DNA of 64,000 bases, from positions 2,914,001 through 2,978,000 of the forward strand of contig JAUZTG010000029.1 in NCBI GenBank assembly GCA_030734395.1, read 5' to 3'. Shown here one piece after another: positions 1 through 10,104 of the stretch (its first letter is position 1; every line of letters begins with the position of its first letter). The position numbers were made by a program, and so were the translations under genes. This DNA comes from Sarocladium kiliense. Taxonomy: Eukaryota > Ascomycota > Sordariomycetes > Hypocreales > Sarocladiaceae. The notes below the pieces were generated by a model. The model was not told where the DNA came from, did no database searches, and saw only the letters and a list, made by a program, of their open reading frames with translations.

Positions 1-63
1 GTCAAAAGGCCGGTCAGACTTTGAATGCTAGAGTCTTGCAGCTGACTTGATCGTGTGACATAG

Positions 64-1270
64 ATCATCTGTGGCGTCAAAGATGCGGAGGACTGTGCCT
101 TGAAGATCATTGGGGATGGCAAAAATAAGAAGGCCGTCTGTGAAAAGGTTCGTTTCGAAACCCTGAATCCTTGGTGCTACAGGTACGTGGACTGACAGCG
201 TTAATATCGAATTATTAGGGAGAATACAAAGACTGCAAGTGCAATCCTCCTCCTCGAACATTTACCAATATGGCCTCGAAAGAGCAGCAGGAGTTCTTGA
301 TATCGGTGAACGACTTACTGAAAAATCATGAGCCAGCAAAGGAAGCAGACTGCCCTGACAAATCCACTCCCATACCAGCCTCCCTCTTCGATTCTGACTC
401 CATGAACGTCCAAGAGCACTTTTGTGACGAATGGACAAAGGACAAGGATAGGTCAATGACCATTAACTCTAAGGGAGAAGATGTCAATCCGGAGCCGCAT
501 TTGCGCGGACGCGCTCCGAAAGTCGACGCCGACACTTACGACGATTGGTTGTTCGATCTTAGCTTCGATCCTACGAAGGGCGATAAGAAATGTAGTCGAG
601 ATTGCAACAGCGCATTCGATCATATGTCAGGCGTCTGCGCCACTCCTCGTAAGTCTCACTTCCGAAGAAACTCCCGAAAGCCTCTGTATTTGTGCAACAA
701 CGAACTAACAGCTTCTCTACTACGATATCAGCCGGCAAGCAAATCCTGCCCGGCATCGTCGCTCCTGGTGCCCACATGTATGAGAAGGGCTCACTCGACG
801 TTGGCTGCGGCACGTTCTCGTACAGCATCCACAAGCGCGAACTGACCGAACTGAAAGAATTCAAGCAGTTCTGTTACAAGAAAGACGACTTCGCTCCTCT
901 CAAAGGCGATGGTGTCGACAAACTTTGGGTTGGTACGGGGACAGCCGATGTTTGCAGAGGCAAGGGTCGACGTCCACCGATGATCAAGAAAGGTGACAAA
1001 AATACATTTGTCCACCAGAATGGGAAGATCAACAAGGTGCCTTACCAATACAATATTTGGTGGAAGGATGGCTGCACCCTAGCGGATGATGGACCAAGTG
1101 AGGTTTACATCACGAACCCACTTGTGAAGCAGGATTATGACTCCGAGGGCTGCCAGAAGTATTTGTACCGGAACTGGAGAAATTGTAACAATGGTGGTGT
1201 TGGAGGCAATATCCAAGTTGGGTGTTTGATCTATGAGTTCAAGGCAGATGAGAACGAAAGGACTTGGTGA
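64..1270 (+). CDS. Secreted-type Cys-rich protein, 3' part only (possibly the C-terminal region of a GH18 chitinase)
   Basis: Three exons are supported: 64-147, 219-648 and 732-1270. The first is preceded by an acatag acceptor, so earlier exons lie left of the window. Introns 148-218 (gttcgt...ttag, phase 0) and 649-731 (gtaagt...cag, phase 1) keep one frame to the TGA at 1268-1270. The deduced product has regularly spaced cysteines (CGVKDAEDC, YKDCKC, CSRDCNSAFDHMSGVC, GCGTFSY, NCNNGG), as expected of a disulfide-bonded extracellular protein. The pattern, with the DCNSAF...C block followed by a GTFSY stretch, resembles C-terminal regions of fungal GH18 chitinases from memory. No catalytic DxxDxDxE motif is in the window, so that assignment is an inference. 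An ATG at 270 opens a long frame, but the frame continues upstream through a splice site, so 270 is not the likely start. Confidence 0.6.
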
Positions 1271-2311
1271 GCGGTGCTGCAGTATAGCTCGAGGTTTTGG
1301 CTTTTTCTCCATTCATTCTCTATTCTATTAGCTGCCCTGCTATCAATTCTATCATGCGTCTCCATGCGATGGTCCGATTTGTACTCATCCATGTCTTCCG
1401 TAAGACCGAGCAGGGGAAAAGAAAGATAGTCCTGGAAGGCTCTTCGAGGATGGTCTGCCCGGTACTGACGTCTACTTTGTTTGCCTTCTTCCAGTAGGTG
1501 CCGTCGAAAGAACTTCATCAGACAACGCGAAGGCAGCGAGCAGACCACAACCGTATCATGTCACGCTGCTTGATTGGATTGGCATCCGGATCATAAAACC
1601 TCAGTTGCACGAGCCAGTCCATACACAGCATGTCGTCAGATTTATTCCCTGCATCTTCCCGGCCTCCGCATTTCTTCTCAACCTCCACATCCCGGGCCGG
1701 CAGTACCCCGAATTCGATCTACTCTCTATCCTGCCTCCTCTCCCCAGAATTTCATTTAGCCGGCACTGACAAAGTCCATCTGACGTCAACAGTCCCTGCT
1801 AGGCTCTTGATTCTCGGATATTCCCCGACAGCACGTACATAGATCGCCCGGGACGAACAATTACCATTGGGGGGGAAGCGCGAACTTCTTGGCTTTTGAC
1901 CCCCCCCCCCCGGCTCATCTGCCGTCGGGCGGAGTAGACGGTTCTTCACGGATCAATATCCAGCAGACAGTTGCCTTTGTAGAGCTCACATGCCGCTAAC
2001 GATTCGACTGGGATGTGTAGACAAGCGCACGACACAGAATGCTGGCATAGACGGCTTGGGTGACGCCTTTTGATAGCCGAGCAAAGCCACTCTACAGGAG
2101 CCAAGATCCCGGGTCGGCATTGGGAATAACCTTGGAGCTCGATGGTCATCATTGCCTGAACGAGACGAACAGCAAGCATGACGAGCAGGTCGGCGCAAGT
2201 ATATAGAGAATGCGACTGGCCTTTCTAACTCCGTCCCTCGTTCTCTCAACCGCCCCTCGTGCGTGACAAAAGGGACTAATCTTCGCCGATTGCTCGTCAA
2301 TCTCCATCACG
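1271..2311. promoter_or_regulatory. Intergenic region and promoter of the GH43 gene
   Basis: No gene is seen here. A TATA-like string lies at 2200-2205, about 110 bases before the GH43 ATG. TTAGCC at 1756-1761 is the reverse complement of GGCTAA, the consensus of the xylanase regulator XlnR/Xyr1. CCCCAG at 1742-1747 and CCCCGG at the end of a 12-C run (1900-1911) match the CreA carbon-repressor consensus on the minus strand. A 7-G run sits at 1869-1875. Single short motifs are weak evidence; regulation by xylan and glucose is inferred. Confidence 0.4.
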
Positions 2312-4093
2312 ATGAAGTCCCATTCTCTCCTCGCCGTGTTAGCTACCACGGCAACTGCTCAACAGTCAACGTTTCAAAACCCCGTCTGGACAGGCTTTCA
2401 TCCCGACCCAACTTGTACCTTCGTCCCTGAACTCAACAACACCTTCTTCTGCACCACCTCCAGCTTCATCATGTTCCCAGGTCTCCCCATCTACGCCTCC
2501 CAAGACCTCGTCACCTGGAAACACATCTCCAATGCCTTCAGTCGCGCGAATCAGATCCCGTCAATGGACAATATCGTTAGAGGAGCTACGAGTGGTATCT
2601 ATGCTCCGACTCTGAGGTATCATGATGGGAAGATGATCATCATGTCGACGGTGGCGCACCAGGGCTTTCCGGGTGAGAACTACACTCGCTGGGACAACTT
2701 CATCATGACTTCAGAAGACCCTTTCTCCTCTGACTCGTGGTCTGATCCCATTCAATTTGACTTCCCCGGTATCGACCCAAGCCCATACTGGGCTCCTGAT
2801 GGTACAGTCTGGGTAGCTGGTGCAAAGGACGGCCGAACCATGCCACAAGCACCCATGGATCTCAACACAGGAGAATGGCTTGGTCCTCTTCGCGATACCT
2901 GGAATGACACCGGTCTTCCGAGCCCTGAAGCGCCTCACATCTACGAGAAGGACGGCTGGCTATACCTCATCATCGCAGAAGGCGGCACCCGTGAGCGACA
3001 TCGCGTCAACGTTGCTCGCTCGAAGAGCATTGAGGGACCATGGGAGCCATGTCCACACAACCCAGTCTTGACCGCCTACCAGAACGAAGAGTCCCTATTC
3101 CAAGCTGTTGGCCATGCGGATTTATTCCAGGATGCTTCTGGGAAATGGTGGTCTGTCATCCTTGCTAACCGTGCTGGCGGTGACTACGCCGAGGATCCAT
3201 ACAACTCCAACTTCCCCATGGGTCGTGAGACAGCTCTCACTTCCGTCACCTGGAAAGACGGGTGGCCTGTGTTCCAGAACGTCTCTGCTCAGATGTCTGG
3301 TGATTGGGAACTTCCCCCTCAGGTCGGTCTGATCGAAGGTGGCGAAGGTGGTCTCGTTGGACAAGACGACTCCCTCGACTTCGAACCTGGTAGTGAAATC
3401 CCTCTGCACCTCTTCCACTGGCGTCTTCCCAAGACAAAGCACTACGAGATCTCACCCAAGTCCCATCCCAACTCCCTTGCTCTGCGGTCCTCACGTCTCA
3501 ACCTCACCGGCTTCGATGGTGACTCAACTCGAGGCTGGGGTCAAACATTCCTCGCTCGCAAGCAGGCCCACTCCCTCTTCCGGTTCAGCGTTGATGTCGA
3601 ATGGGACGGAATCCTGGCAAAGGATGGCCATGAAATGGGCGTCACCGTCCTCCAAGATCAGTCTCAGCATTTTGACATCTCCATCGTCATGCTCGATAAC
3701 AAACAAACCAACAAGACCTCCCCCTACATCCGCTTCCGCGGCATCTCCACCACCCCCTTCCGCCTCCCCGAGAACAAGCTCTACGTCGACGAGACCTATC
3801 CCCTCCGTGACTCCTGGAAAGGTCAGAAACTCCGTCTTCAGGTTGAGGGCCTCAACGCCACACACTACGAGTTCGCAGCTGGTCTCGGAGGCGAAGAAGA
3901 AGATCGTGAAATGCAGGTGTTCGGACACTGTCAGGGCGATAAGTTGATCCCGTACTACTCGGGAACGGTTGTCGGGACGTTTGCAACGAGTAATGGGCGG
4001 TATGGGGAGAGAGACTTTGAAGGGTATGTGTCGAGGTGGAGGTATACGGGTGTGCGCCAGATTCTGGATAATGATGAGAAGATGGGGAATTAA
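2312..4093 (+). CDS. Secreted GH43 glycosidase (beta-xylosidase / alpha-L-arabinofuranosidase type)
   Basis: Intronless 593-residue protein. Residues 1-16 (MKSHSLLAVLATTATA) form a signal peptide, so the enzyme should be secreted. The five-bladed-propeller catalytic module of glycoside hydrolase family 43 shows all three expected acids: D32 in HPDPT (general base), D155 in FPGIDPSPYW (pKa modulator) and E206 in SPEAPHIY (general acid). A C-terminal beta-sandwich of about 200 residues follows, as in fungal and bacterial GH43 xylosidases. Several N-x-S/T sites fit a glycoprotein. The family releases xylose or arabinose from hemicellulose; which one cannot be told from sequence alone. The ATG at 2312 is favoured because the signal peptide follows directly. 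The gene is convergent with the Aim32-like gene, with 260 bases between stop codons. Confidence 0.93.
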   Translation: MKSHSLLAVLATTATAQQSTFQNPVWTGFHPDPTCTFVPELNNTFFCTTSSFIMFPGLPIYASQDLVTWKHISNAFSRANQIPSMDNIVRGATSGIYAPTLRYHDGKMIIMSTVAHQGFPGENYTRWDNFIMTSEDPFSSDSWSDPIQFDFPGIDPSPYWAPDGTVWVAGAKDGRTMPQAPMDLNTGEWLGPLRDTWNDTGLPSPEAPHIYEKDGWLYLIIAEGGTRERHRVNVARSKSIEGPWEPCPHNPVLTAYQNEESLFQAVGHADLFQDASGKWWSVILANRAGGDYAEDPYNSNFPMGRETALTSVTWKDGWPVFQNVSAQMSGDWELPPQVGLIEGGEGGLVGQDDSLDFEPGSEIPLHLFHWRLPKTKHYEISPKSHPNSLALRSSRLNLTGFDGDSTRGWGQTFLARKQAHSLFRFSVDVEWDGILAKDGHEMGVTVLQDQSQHFDISIVMLDNKQTNKTSPYIRFRGISTTPFRLPENKLYVDETYPLRDSWKGQKLRLQVEGLNATHYEFAAGLGGEEEDREMQVFGHCQGDKLIPYYSGTVVGTFATSNGRYGERDFEGYVSRWRYTGVRQILDNDEKMGN

Positions 4094-4353
4094 GCAGAGG
4101 AACTACTTAGACACTCATGACAGGTGTCAATCTGATGAAAGTTAAGGATATATGTAGTCCATGATATGTACCTCATCGCAGCGTCTATCGTGGTGCTCAA
4201 GCCATTACGTCTTCAACCTGATGCCGCTCTATGGAACGACTCCTGTCTAATCTCCAGCGTCTACTCCCTTTCCATCTTCTGTTTCCCTCTCGTGTGCTCT
4301 ATCTGTATCCGTTGCAGCTTGAGACAATCAATTAGTTCCACACTACCAGCGCA

Positions 4354-5606
4354 TCACCAACTCATCACCCCTCTGGCTCTGTCGAACCCTCCCCTCAACT
4401 GCCTCTCCGGCTTGACAACCTTGCCCTTCAGAACCGTATACCTCACCAAGTTCTCACAATCCTCCGGGAATACCCTCCCAAGCCAGATACACTGCGCCGC
4501 ACCCTCTTCCACCTTCTTCGCCTCTCCTTTCTCCTTCACACCGTCTACATCCGCATTCTCCTGTACCTCCGGCTCATCCTGCCCAAATGCATTCCTCCTC
4601 CTGTAAATCAACACATTTGCCGAGTACTTGTGCCCACCAACATGACTGACAAAGTAGATCCCCACACCACCGGGCCTCTCATCCTCCAAGTCCCGATAGA
4701 GACCGAGCGGCCTGAGAATCCTCTCCATCTCCTTCCTCAACAGCGGCGCACTCTGTCCACACCTCGCATCTCTGGTTCTTTGACTGCACATAAGAATGAC
4801 GCAGCTGTGAGGACAGGGACGGGTGTGGATTGGAGGCGCCATGCCAGCTGGGTCGGGGATGATAGGGGGGATTGAGGTGGGTTGAAGCGGTGAAGTAGTG
4901 GTTGGGGCAGAGGAGACGAGGTTGTTGAGGAGAAGAGGGACGTTAGATGGTTGAAGGTTGGTGATGAGGGTGAAGGCAGGGAGGAGGAGAGCCGTGGTAG
5001 GTTGGTTGTAGTCGGGGGTGTTGTCTGGAGTTGGCATGTTAGAGGCCGAGAGGATCATTCGCTGCGTCGAAGTCAGCCTGGTGTTCGTATCTCATCTCGT
5101 CTTACTTCACCCCATCTCATCTCATCCAGCCACATCTCATCTCATCGCATCAAGGGGAAATGGAAGAAACTCACCCCATTACTCGGCCCCTTCGCCTTGT
5201 CCACAGCCTCCATCACACTCCCCTCTTCATCAGCCACGTCCCTCTTCCAATCCGTCTTGCTCGTCCCCACGACCAGATGCGTCGCCCACGCATTGATCTT
5301 CCCGTACATGTCGTCCGACTGCTCAATCTTGAACCCCTTCGGGTAGCGCACAGTGCAGGAGTCGCAGTCATGGAGACACTCCTCGCCGTCTACGGCCGGA
5401 TCTGTCTTGGGAAACAGCGTCGTCGCCGGGTGTGGCGCATCGTCAGCAGCGATGCCGCTGTTGCTGCGGAAGAAGTTGAACATGAGGGACTTGAGGCGAT
5501 GGTGTTTGCTGCTGCTGTGGTGGCCGTGGCTGTGATTTGTGGGTCCTGGTAAGGGTTGAGGTTGCGGTTGAGGGTCGGATGGTGACGTTGTTGAAGACTC
5601 CTTCAT
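4354..5606 (-). CDS. aim32: Aim32-like sucrase/ferredoxin-like protein (thioredoxin-like 2Fe-2S)
   Basis: Two exons, 5606-5175 and 5061-4354, are joined across a 113-bp intron (5062-5174; GTGAGT...GCAG, phase 0) and encode 379 residues. Family marks are CLHDCDSC (CX3CX2C) near residue 78, a CSQRTRDARCGQSAP block and the C-terminal HVGGHKYSANVLIY block. These belong to the sucrase/ferredoxin-like family that includes yeast Aim32, a 2Fe-2S protein of mitochondria and cytosol linked to redox quality control. The GHK histidine block and the cysteines are the expected cluster ligands. The N-terminus is rich in Pro, His and Ser and the region around residues 150-200 is low-complexity Pro/Thr, so this protein is longer than yeast Aim32. 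The intron is built of CATCT-like repeats. Substrate and precise role are unknown. Confidence 0.85.
5086..5155. repeat. Imperfect CATCT/CTCAT repeats inside the Aim32-like intron
   Basis: The plus strand carries repeated ATCTCATCTCATC-type units separated by short spacers. They lie wholly inside the 113-bp intron between donor 5174 and acceptor 5062. Confidence 0.75.
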
Positions 5607-6661
5607 GATGAAGAGAAAAAGAGAAGAGAAGAAGAGGAAAGCCAGAAAAGAAGACGAAGGATGAAATGAAGGTGGGCGAGGCTAGGGACGGTAGGCTAGG
5701 CACCGTTTGTGGATATTCCCCAGACTCAGCTGGTAGTGCCTCCTCTGACCTGACTCTGCTCACCACACACCGGGCCCGGGAACGTCGATCGGGAGTTGAC
5801 TGTCGTTCGGCACCGGCTTTGTAAATCCGACTGGCGTCTTCTGATGCCTGTGTTCGCTTTCTGACTCCGAAAATCTCTCTAGTCGAATGCTGGGTTCTTC
5901 GGTGTAGGTCTCTAGACTAAACGGTCAGCATATTGAACGTCCAACAGCCAAGTCCGGTACCCCGGCTCACCCTCTGAAAATCCGGCGACAATTTTATCAA
6001 TCTCTGTTGCGCACGCAATCCCACTTGCTGCTTATCAGATCGACCTAACGTGTGTCATGCCCAGGCTCGGCCTCCCGCACTAATTAGTCAGGGTCCAGTA
6101 ACACGCGCGATATCTGCTTGCGACAATCGACACTGAGCGAGAGTGCACACAGAATTTTTAAGCAGAATGGTGATCCGTGACAGAGAAGGATCAGGATTTG
6201 ATTTCGTTTATCCAATTTATATTCAAGAGTTGAAAATCATCATGTCTTATCCCTTCCTCCTCACTGGTGCCGATGACCCGGTGGAGGGCCAGCACCCGCA
6301 TCGTATCTCCGAGGTGCACCTAAATCCACGGACCTAGCCTACGTACGTCTGCTGCAATACACCGACCGACCAAGGCTCCTCCGTGAAGGTGCCCGGGACG
6401 CGTAACCGAGCCGCGTCTTGGTCCAGCTCATCCCATCTCATCCTGTAGATCAACATCCCAACCTGTTGCATGCTGATAGAGGATTTTCATGGGTATACAA
6501 TCGATCCAAATGTTTACTTCAATACTACTATTACCTGCCACTCGGGTCGTCAATCACCTGCGTTGGACCGCTTCCGAGCACATTGTGCTGAGAATCCACG
6601 ACGCCGCTCCAGGCAACGAGATAATATCAAAACAACATCCGTCTTCCTGAAGGCCTCAATC
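5607..6661. other. Intergenic region, promoter side of the Aim32-like gene
   Basis: No gene is supported. The bases next to 5607-5670 are purine-rich on the plus strand, that is a pyrimidine-rich leader for the minus-strand gene, a usual fungal core-promoter feature. Small open frames near 6143 and 6470 show no recognisable protein; the latter overlaps the acyltransferase tail antisense. Confidence 0.5.
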
Positions 6662-9044
6662 CTACTCATCCTTCTTCCCTTCCTCGCCTTCGCTCTCACT
6701 CTCGCTCCAATTTCCTGCGACACCCAACTTTTCACTCTTCCTCCGCCTCATTGTCATCGCCTCTCTGATTCTCCTGCTAGCCTCACCGAAACCGCCCTCG
6801 GAATCCAGCGTCGTAAAGCCACTAATGGGGAATCCCATGCCTCCACTGCTCGACCTGCTCCGAGATCTGCTTCTCGACGGCGGGCGTGTGCTGAAGATGC
6901 CCACGTGTCCAATATTGCTGAACGAGTCGTTGCGAGGCAGCGCACGGCTGGACTGTGTGGTGCTGCGTCTAGCGAGCGCTGGTGGTGTCTCAACCTCGAA
7001 GGCGCCGCCAGTGGTACTCGATTGGTCGCTATCCCTTCGCTTCCTGCCTTCTCCGTCTGCGCCACCCTCAACCTTGAATGCATCCGAAGGTACCAATCTC
7101 GTCTTATCGAAATCGTCAAACATCTCCGGTCCAAGTGTGTTGATCAAGTCCGTCACCTCCGCACTCAGCTCGGCCCTGCGCTCTCTCATCTTGTGGATGT
7201 TGAACTCGCTCATCGGGAACAGGCAGAGCACCAACGGCCTTAGACTTTTGAAGATGTCCATGCCTACCTCGCCGAACCGTAGCGCCGCAAATGTGATGCC
7301 AATCATGGCAGGCCAGATAGCGAAGTATGCAACCCACAGCGGAACCCATTGAGGTACGTATCCCCAGAATCGGTCATACCAGATCTTGGACACAAGGATG
7401 ATGGAGTAGAAATGGTACACTGTAGGTGCAACAACCATGGCGACCATAATCTTCCACGTAGCCATGACGTCCCTGCCACGAATCTTCACCGTCGAGCCAG
7501 CCAGCGCCGTCTTCGCCTTCTGGTGCGAGATGATTCTGGACGAGATGAAGACGGGTGCAAACATGACCAGGCCAGGAATAGTGAGCACAAACAGCACCAA
7601 AAGCTTGATGAACCGGTACAAAATGAGGAACACCACCTTGACGATGTTCATCTTCGCATACTGCACCTGGTGATCTTTCAAGTTCAGGTACCGCAACTGT
7701 TGGTTATAATCCTTCACTCTCTTTGAAGCCCTCTGAATCCTCTCATCGTTCTTGTAGCGCTCATACCCCATCGCCAACCGCCGATTAAGCTCCACAACCA
7801 CTGGCAAGGGAAGCTTCTTTCCCGTGGGATTATACAGCCGCCGGGCCGCCTGGATCAGCATCAGGGTATCAAAGTCGGGGGCTGAGACAGTAACGGAGCT
7901 GAGGGCTTGGTAGACGGAGTCGAGTACTTGGCCGATCGCTTCGCGACGTTGGTTGTTCTTGTACATGTCGACGACATGGGCGGGGATCTCGAAGGGTGTT
8001 CCAAACTCCACCACAGCTCGAGAGCGGAATTTGTGGGCGTGGAAGTAATTCATGCCCACAGGGACAATCTTCAGGCCAATATCAGGGGAATCAGCCAAAG
8101 CTCCGAGAGCCATGATGGCTACACCAGCCTTTAAAGGAAGCAGCTCAGTCCTGTCGTGAGAACCACCCTCCGGGAAGATACCCACACAGCCACCAGTCCT
8201 GAGACGGTTGAACACAGCCTCGTACACTTTCGTCTGGTCGGTATGCGGCGCAAGCTTGAACTTAGTCCCCTCATACCCGGGCTTCGGTCCTTTGATCTCC
8301 TTGTTCGTAAAGTTACCATCCTCGTCGATATCATCACGTCCAGTCAACTGCATCATTGCCAACCTCCCCTTAAATGGTCTCTTCACCCTGATCTCCTCTG
8401 GCCCAAGGATCTCGGCGATATCCATACTCGCTCCCGTCTGCTTCTTCGCCGGCGGCAAGAACACCATGCCCTGTACTTCGCCCTCTCCTTCACCGAAGCG
8501 CGTGCCTACACCGCGGACGCGGCATGGGTCGTTGATGGGGTCGGGAAGGTAGATCGTGCCGGAGGCAGGTTTGGCGGAATCTTGCGCGCGGCCGACTGGG
8601 ACTGAACCGACTTGTCGAGAGCCCCAGCCGATGAAGCCGTGAATGGACTTTTGAGCAACGAGGAGGGAGACGCGGCGGTTGGCATCGTGTTTGAGCATGC
8701 GCTGGAGAACCATGCCGTCGACGAACTGGCAAGAAGGGAACCTTGGTTAGCTCTAGCTCTTCTGGCAATGTAACATAAAATCCTGCTCAGATGGCTCAGA
8801 GAGGAGAATCACGTACCTGGTTCGCATGCGGTGCAGCGACGAAGAGCACCGGCCCAGTCTGCGGCACCCTCCACGATCCTCTCGGGACAACCTCCCTGAA
8901 GAACAGGTTCACGAGATTCCCCAGCACATACAGAAACAAGTCATACTTCCACCCAACCATAGGGTAAAGCTCCTTCTGTGGCGTCGGGTTCCCGCTCGAC
9001 TGTGCCGGCGGGCTCTTCCCGCCAGCGGCCTTGTTGTCGGCCAT
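6662..9044 (-). CDS. Glycerol-3-phosphate / dihydroxyacetone-phosphate acyltransferase (Sct1/Gpt2 type)
   Basis: Exon 1 (9044-8817) and exon 2 (8725-6662) are split by a 91-bp intron (8726-8816, GTACGT...CCAG, phase 0) and give 763 residues, the usual size for fungal membrane GPATs. The first acyltransferase block, PHANQ|FVDG with its His...Asp pair near residue 73, is interrupted by the intron. Further blocks are GIFPEGGSHDRTELLPLKAG (phosphate-binding) and VPVGMNYF. Hydrophobic segments follow (about residues 445-480, 500-520 and 535-560), then a Ser/Arg-rich cytosolic tail rich in RSRSRS and acidic Ser sites typical of phosphoregulation. The enzyme makes lysophosphatidate, the first committed step of glycerolipid synthesis, at the ER. 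Yeast has two paralogues, Sct1 and Gpt2, and I cannot say which this matches, so no symbol is given. Confidence 0.94.
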
Positions 9045-10104
9045 GGTGGGCGAGCAAGCTCTGCCTATATTAGATGATGTTGGTAGGAATAGTAGAGGTA
9101 ATGCTGGTCAAAAAGGAGCTGTTGGCAGTTGAAGGGTAATATCAAGAATACAAAGAATGCTGCTGGGTGCTGGGTGTTGGGGCAGGAAGCGAGGGTCGAG
9201 GGCCAGCCAACAGCGAGCGCGGGGTGTGTTGGGGAAGAAGAGGGACTCAGCGACAATGATGATGTGGTGGTGAGGTGATAGACACAGGTAGGTAGAGAGC
9301 TGGTTCTTCCCGTCGGAGAGTGAGCTTGGGCAGGGTAGCCCACTATAGCTCAGCTCCGTCCACTAATCTTAACCCAATTACTGTCCCCAACCCGCTAACA
9401 CCACACACCAATAGTGAGTGGCCTTTCCCCTCCCAGCGGCCCTCTCCGCCCCTAAGCCCGCTGCAAATTCTCCCCCAGACAAACCTCCAGTCCACCCCCG
9501 CCCCTAAGGTACCTACGGCGAGAAGGAACAAGGAACCGCCGGCCAAACCCGATCTCGCCGGCTCAGCTCGGCGTAACTCTCGTTCTTGATGTTAATTTTG
9601 GTGAATGCCACGATAAAGAGATTTTAATCTCTCGTTCGGTGAGAGGATACGGGCCGGTTACCCACACCAGCTAGGCTTCTAGTCTGGGGATTGGTTATGA
9701 TCCCTGGGTGTGAACGGCAAAAAAGCCCAGCCTTGGAAACTCGCCTCTTCACATGAAATATGATAGATGGCCCTTGCGGTCTCTTCATGTGCAGAAATGC
9801 CCTCGACCCCATGTGTGTATTCACGGTTATAGTACTAGTCCGCTCCGGCCTAGCAACTCTGCTGATGAGCTTCCCCTGTTCAGCGTTAAGTCGTATTTCT
9901 TCTAGGCTTGACCTTCACATGTGAAGCCGTTGCCACAATCACCACAACCACGTCCATTCACCCAAAACCCAAGACATTGGCTTGAAAAGTCCAGTCAAAA
10001 ACGCCACGCGCATTGGCAAATCTCAAATCTCCAATCAACTCATCTTTGGTCATTCCAGCGCCCAACCACTCTATCAGAGTTGGAGTACAGCTTTGTAGAA
10101 CATC
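9045..10104. other. Intergenic region upstream of the acyltransferase gene
   Basis: No gene is supported. A small inverted repeat lies at 9617-9632 (7-base arms AGAGATT/AATCTCT, 2-base spacer). The block 9420-9560 is C-rich on the plus strand. The right end holds the 3' flank of the Etp1-like gene. Confidence 0.5.
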
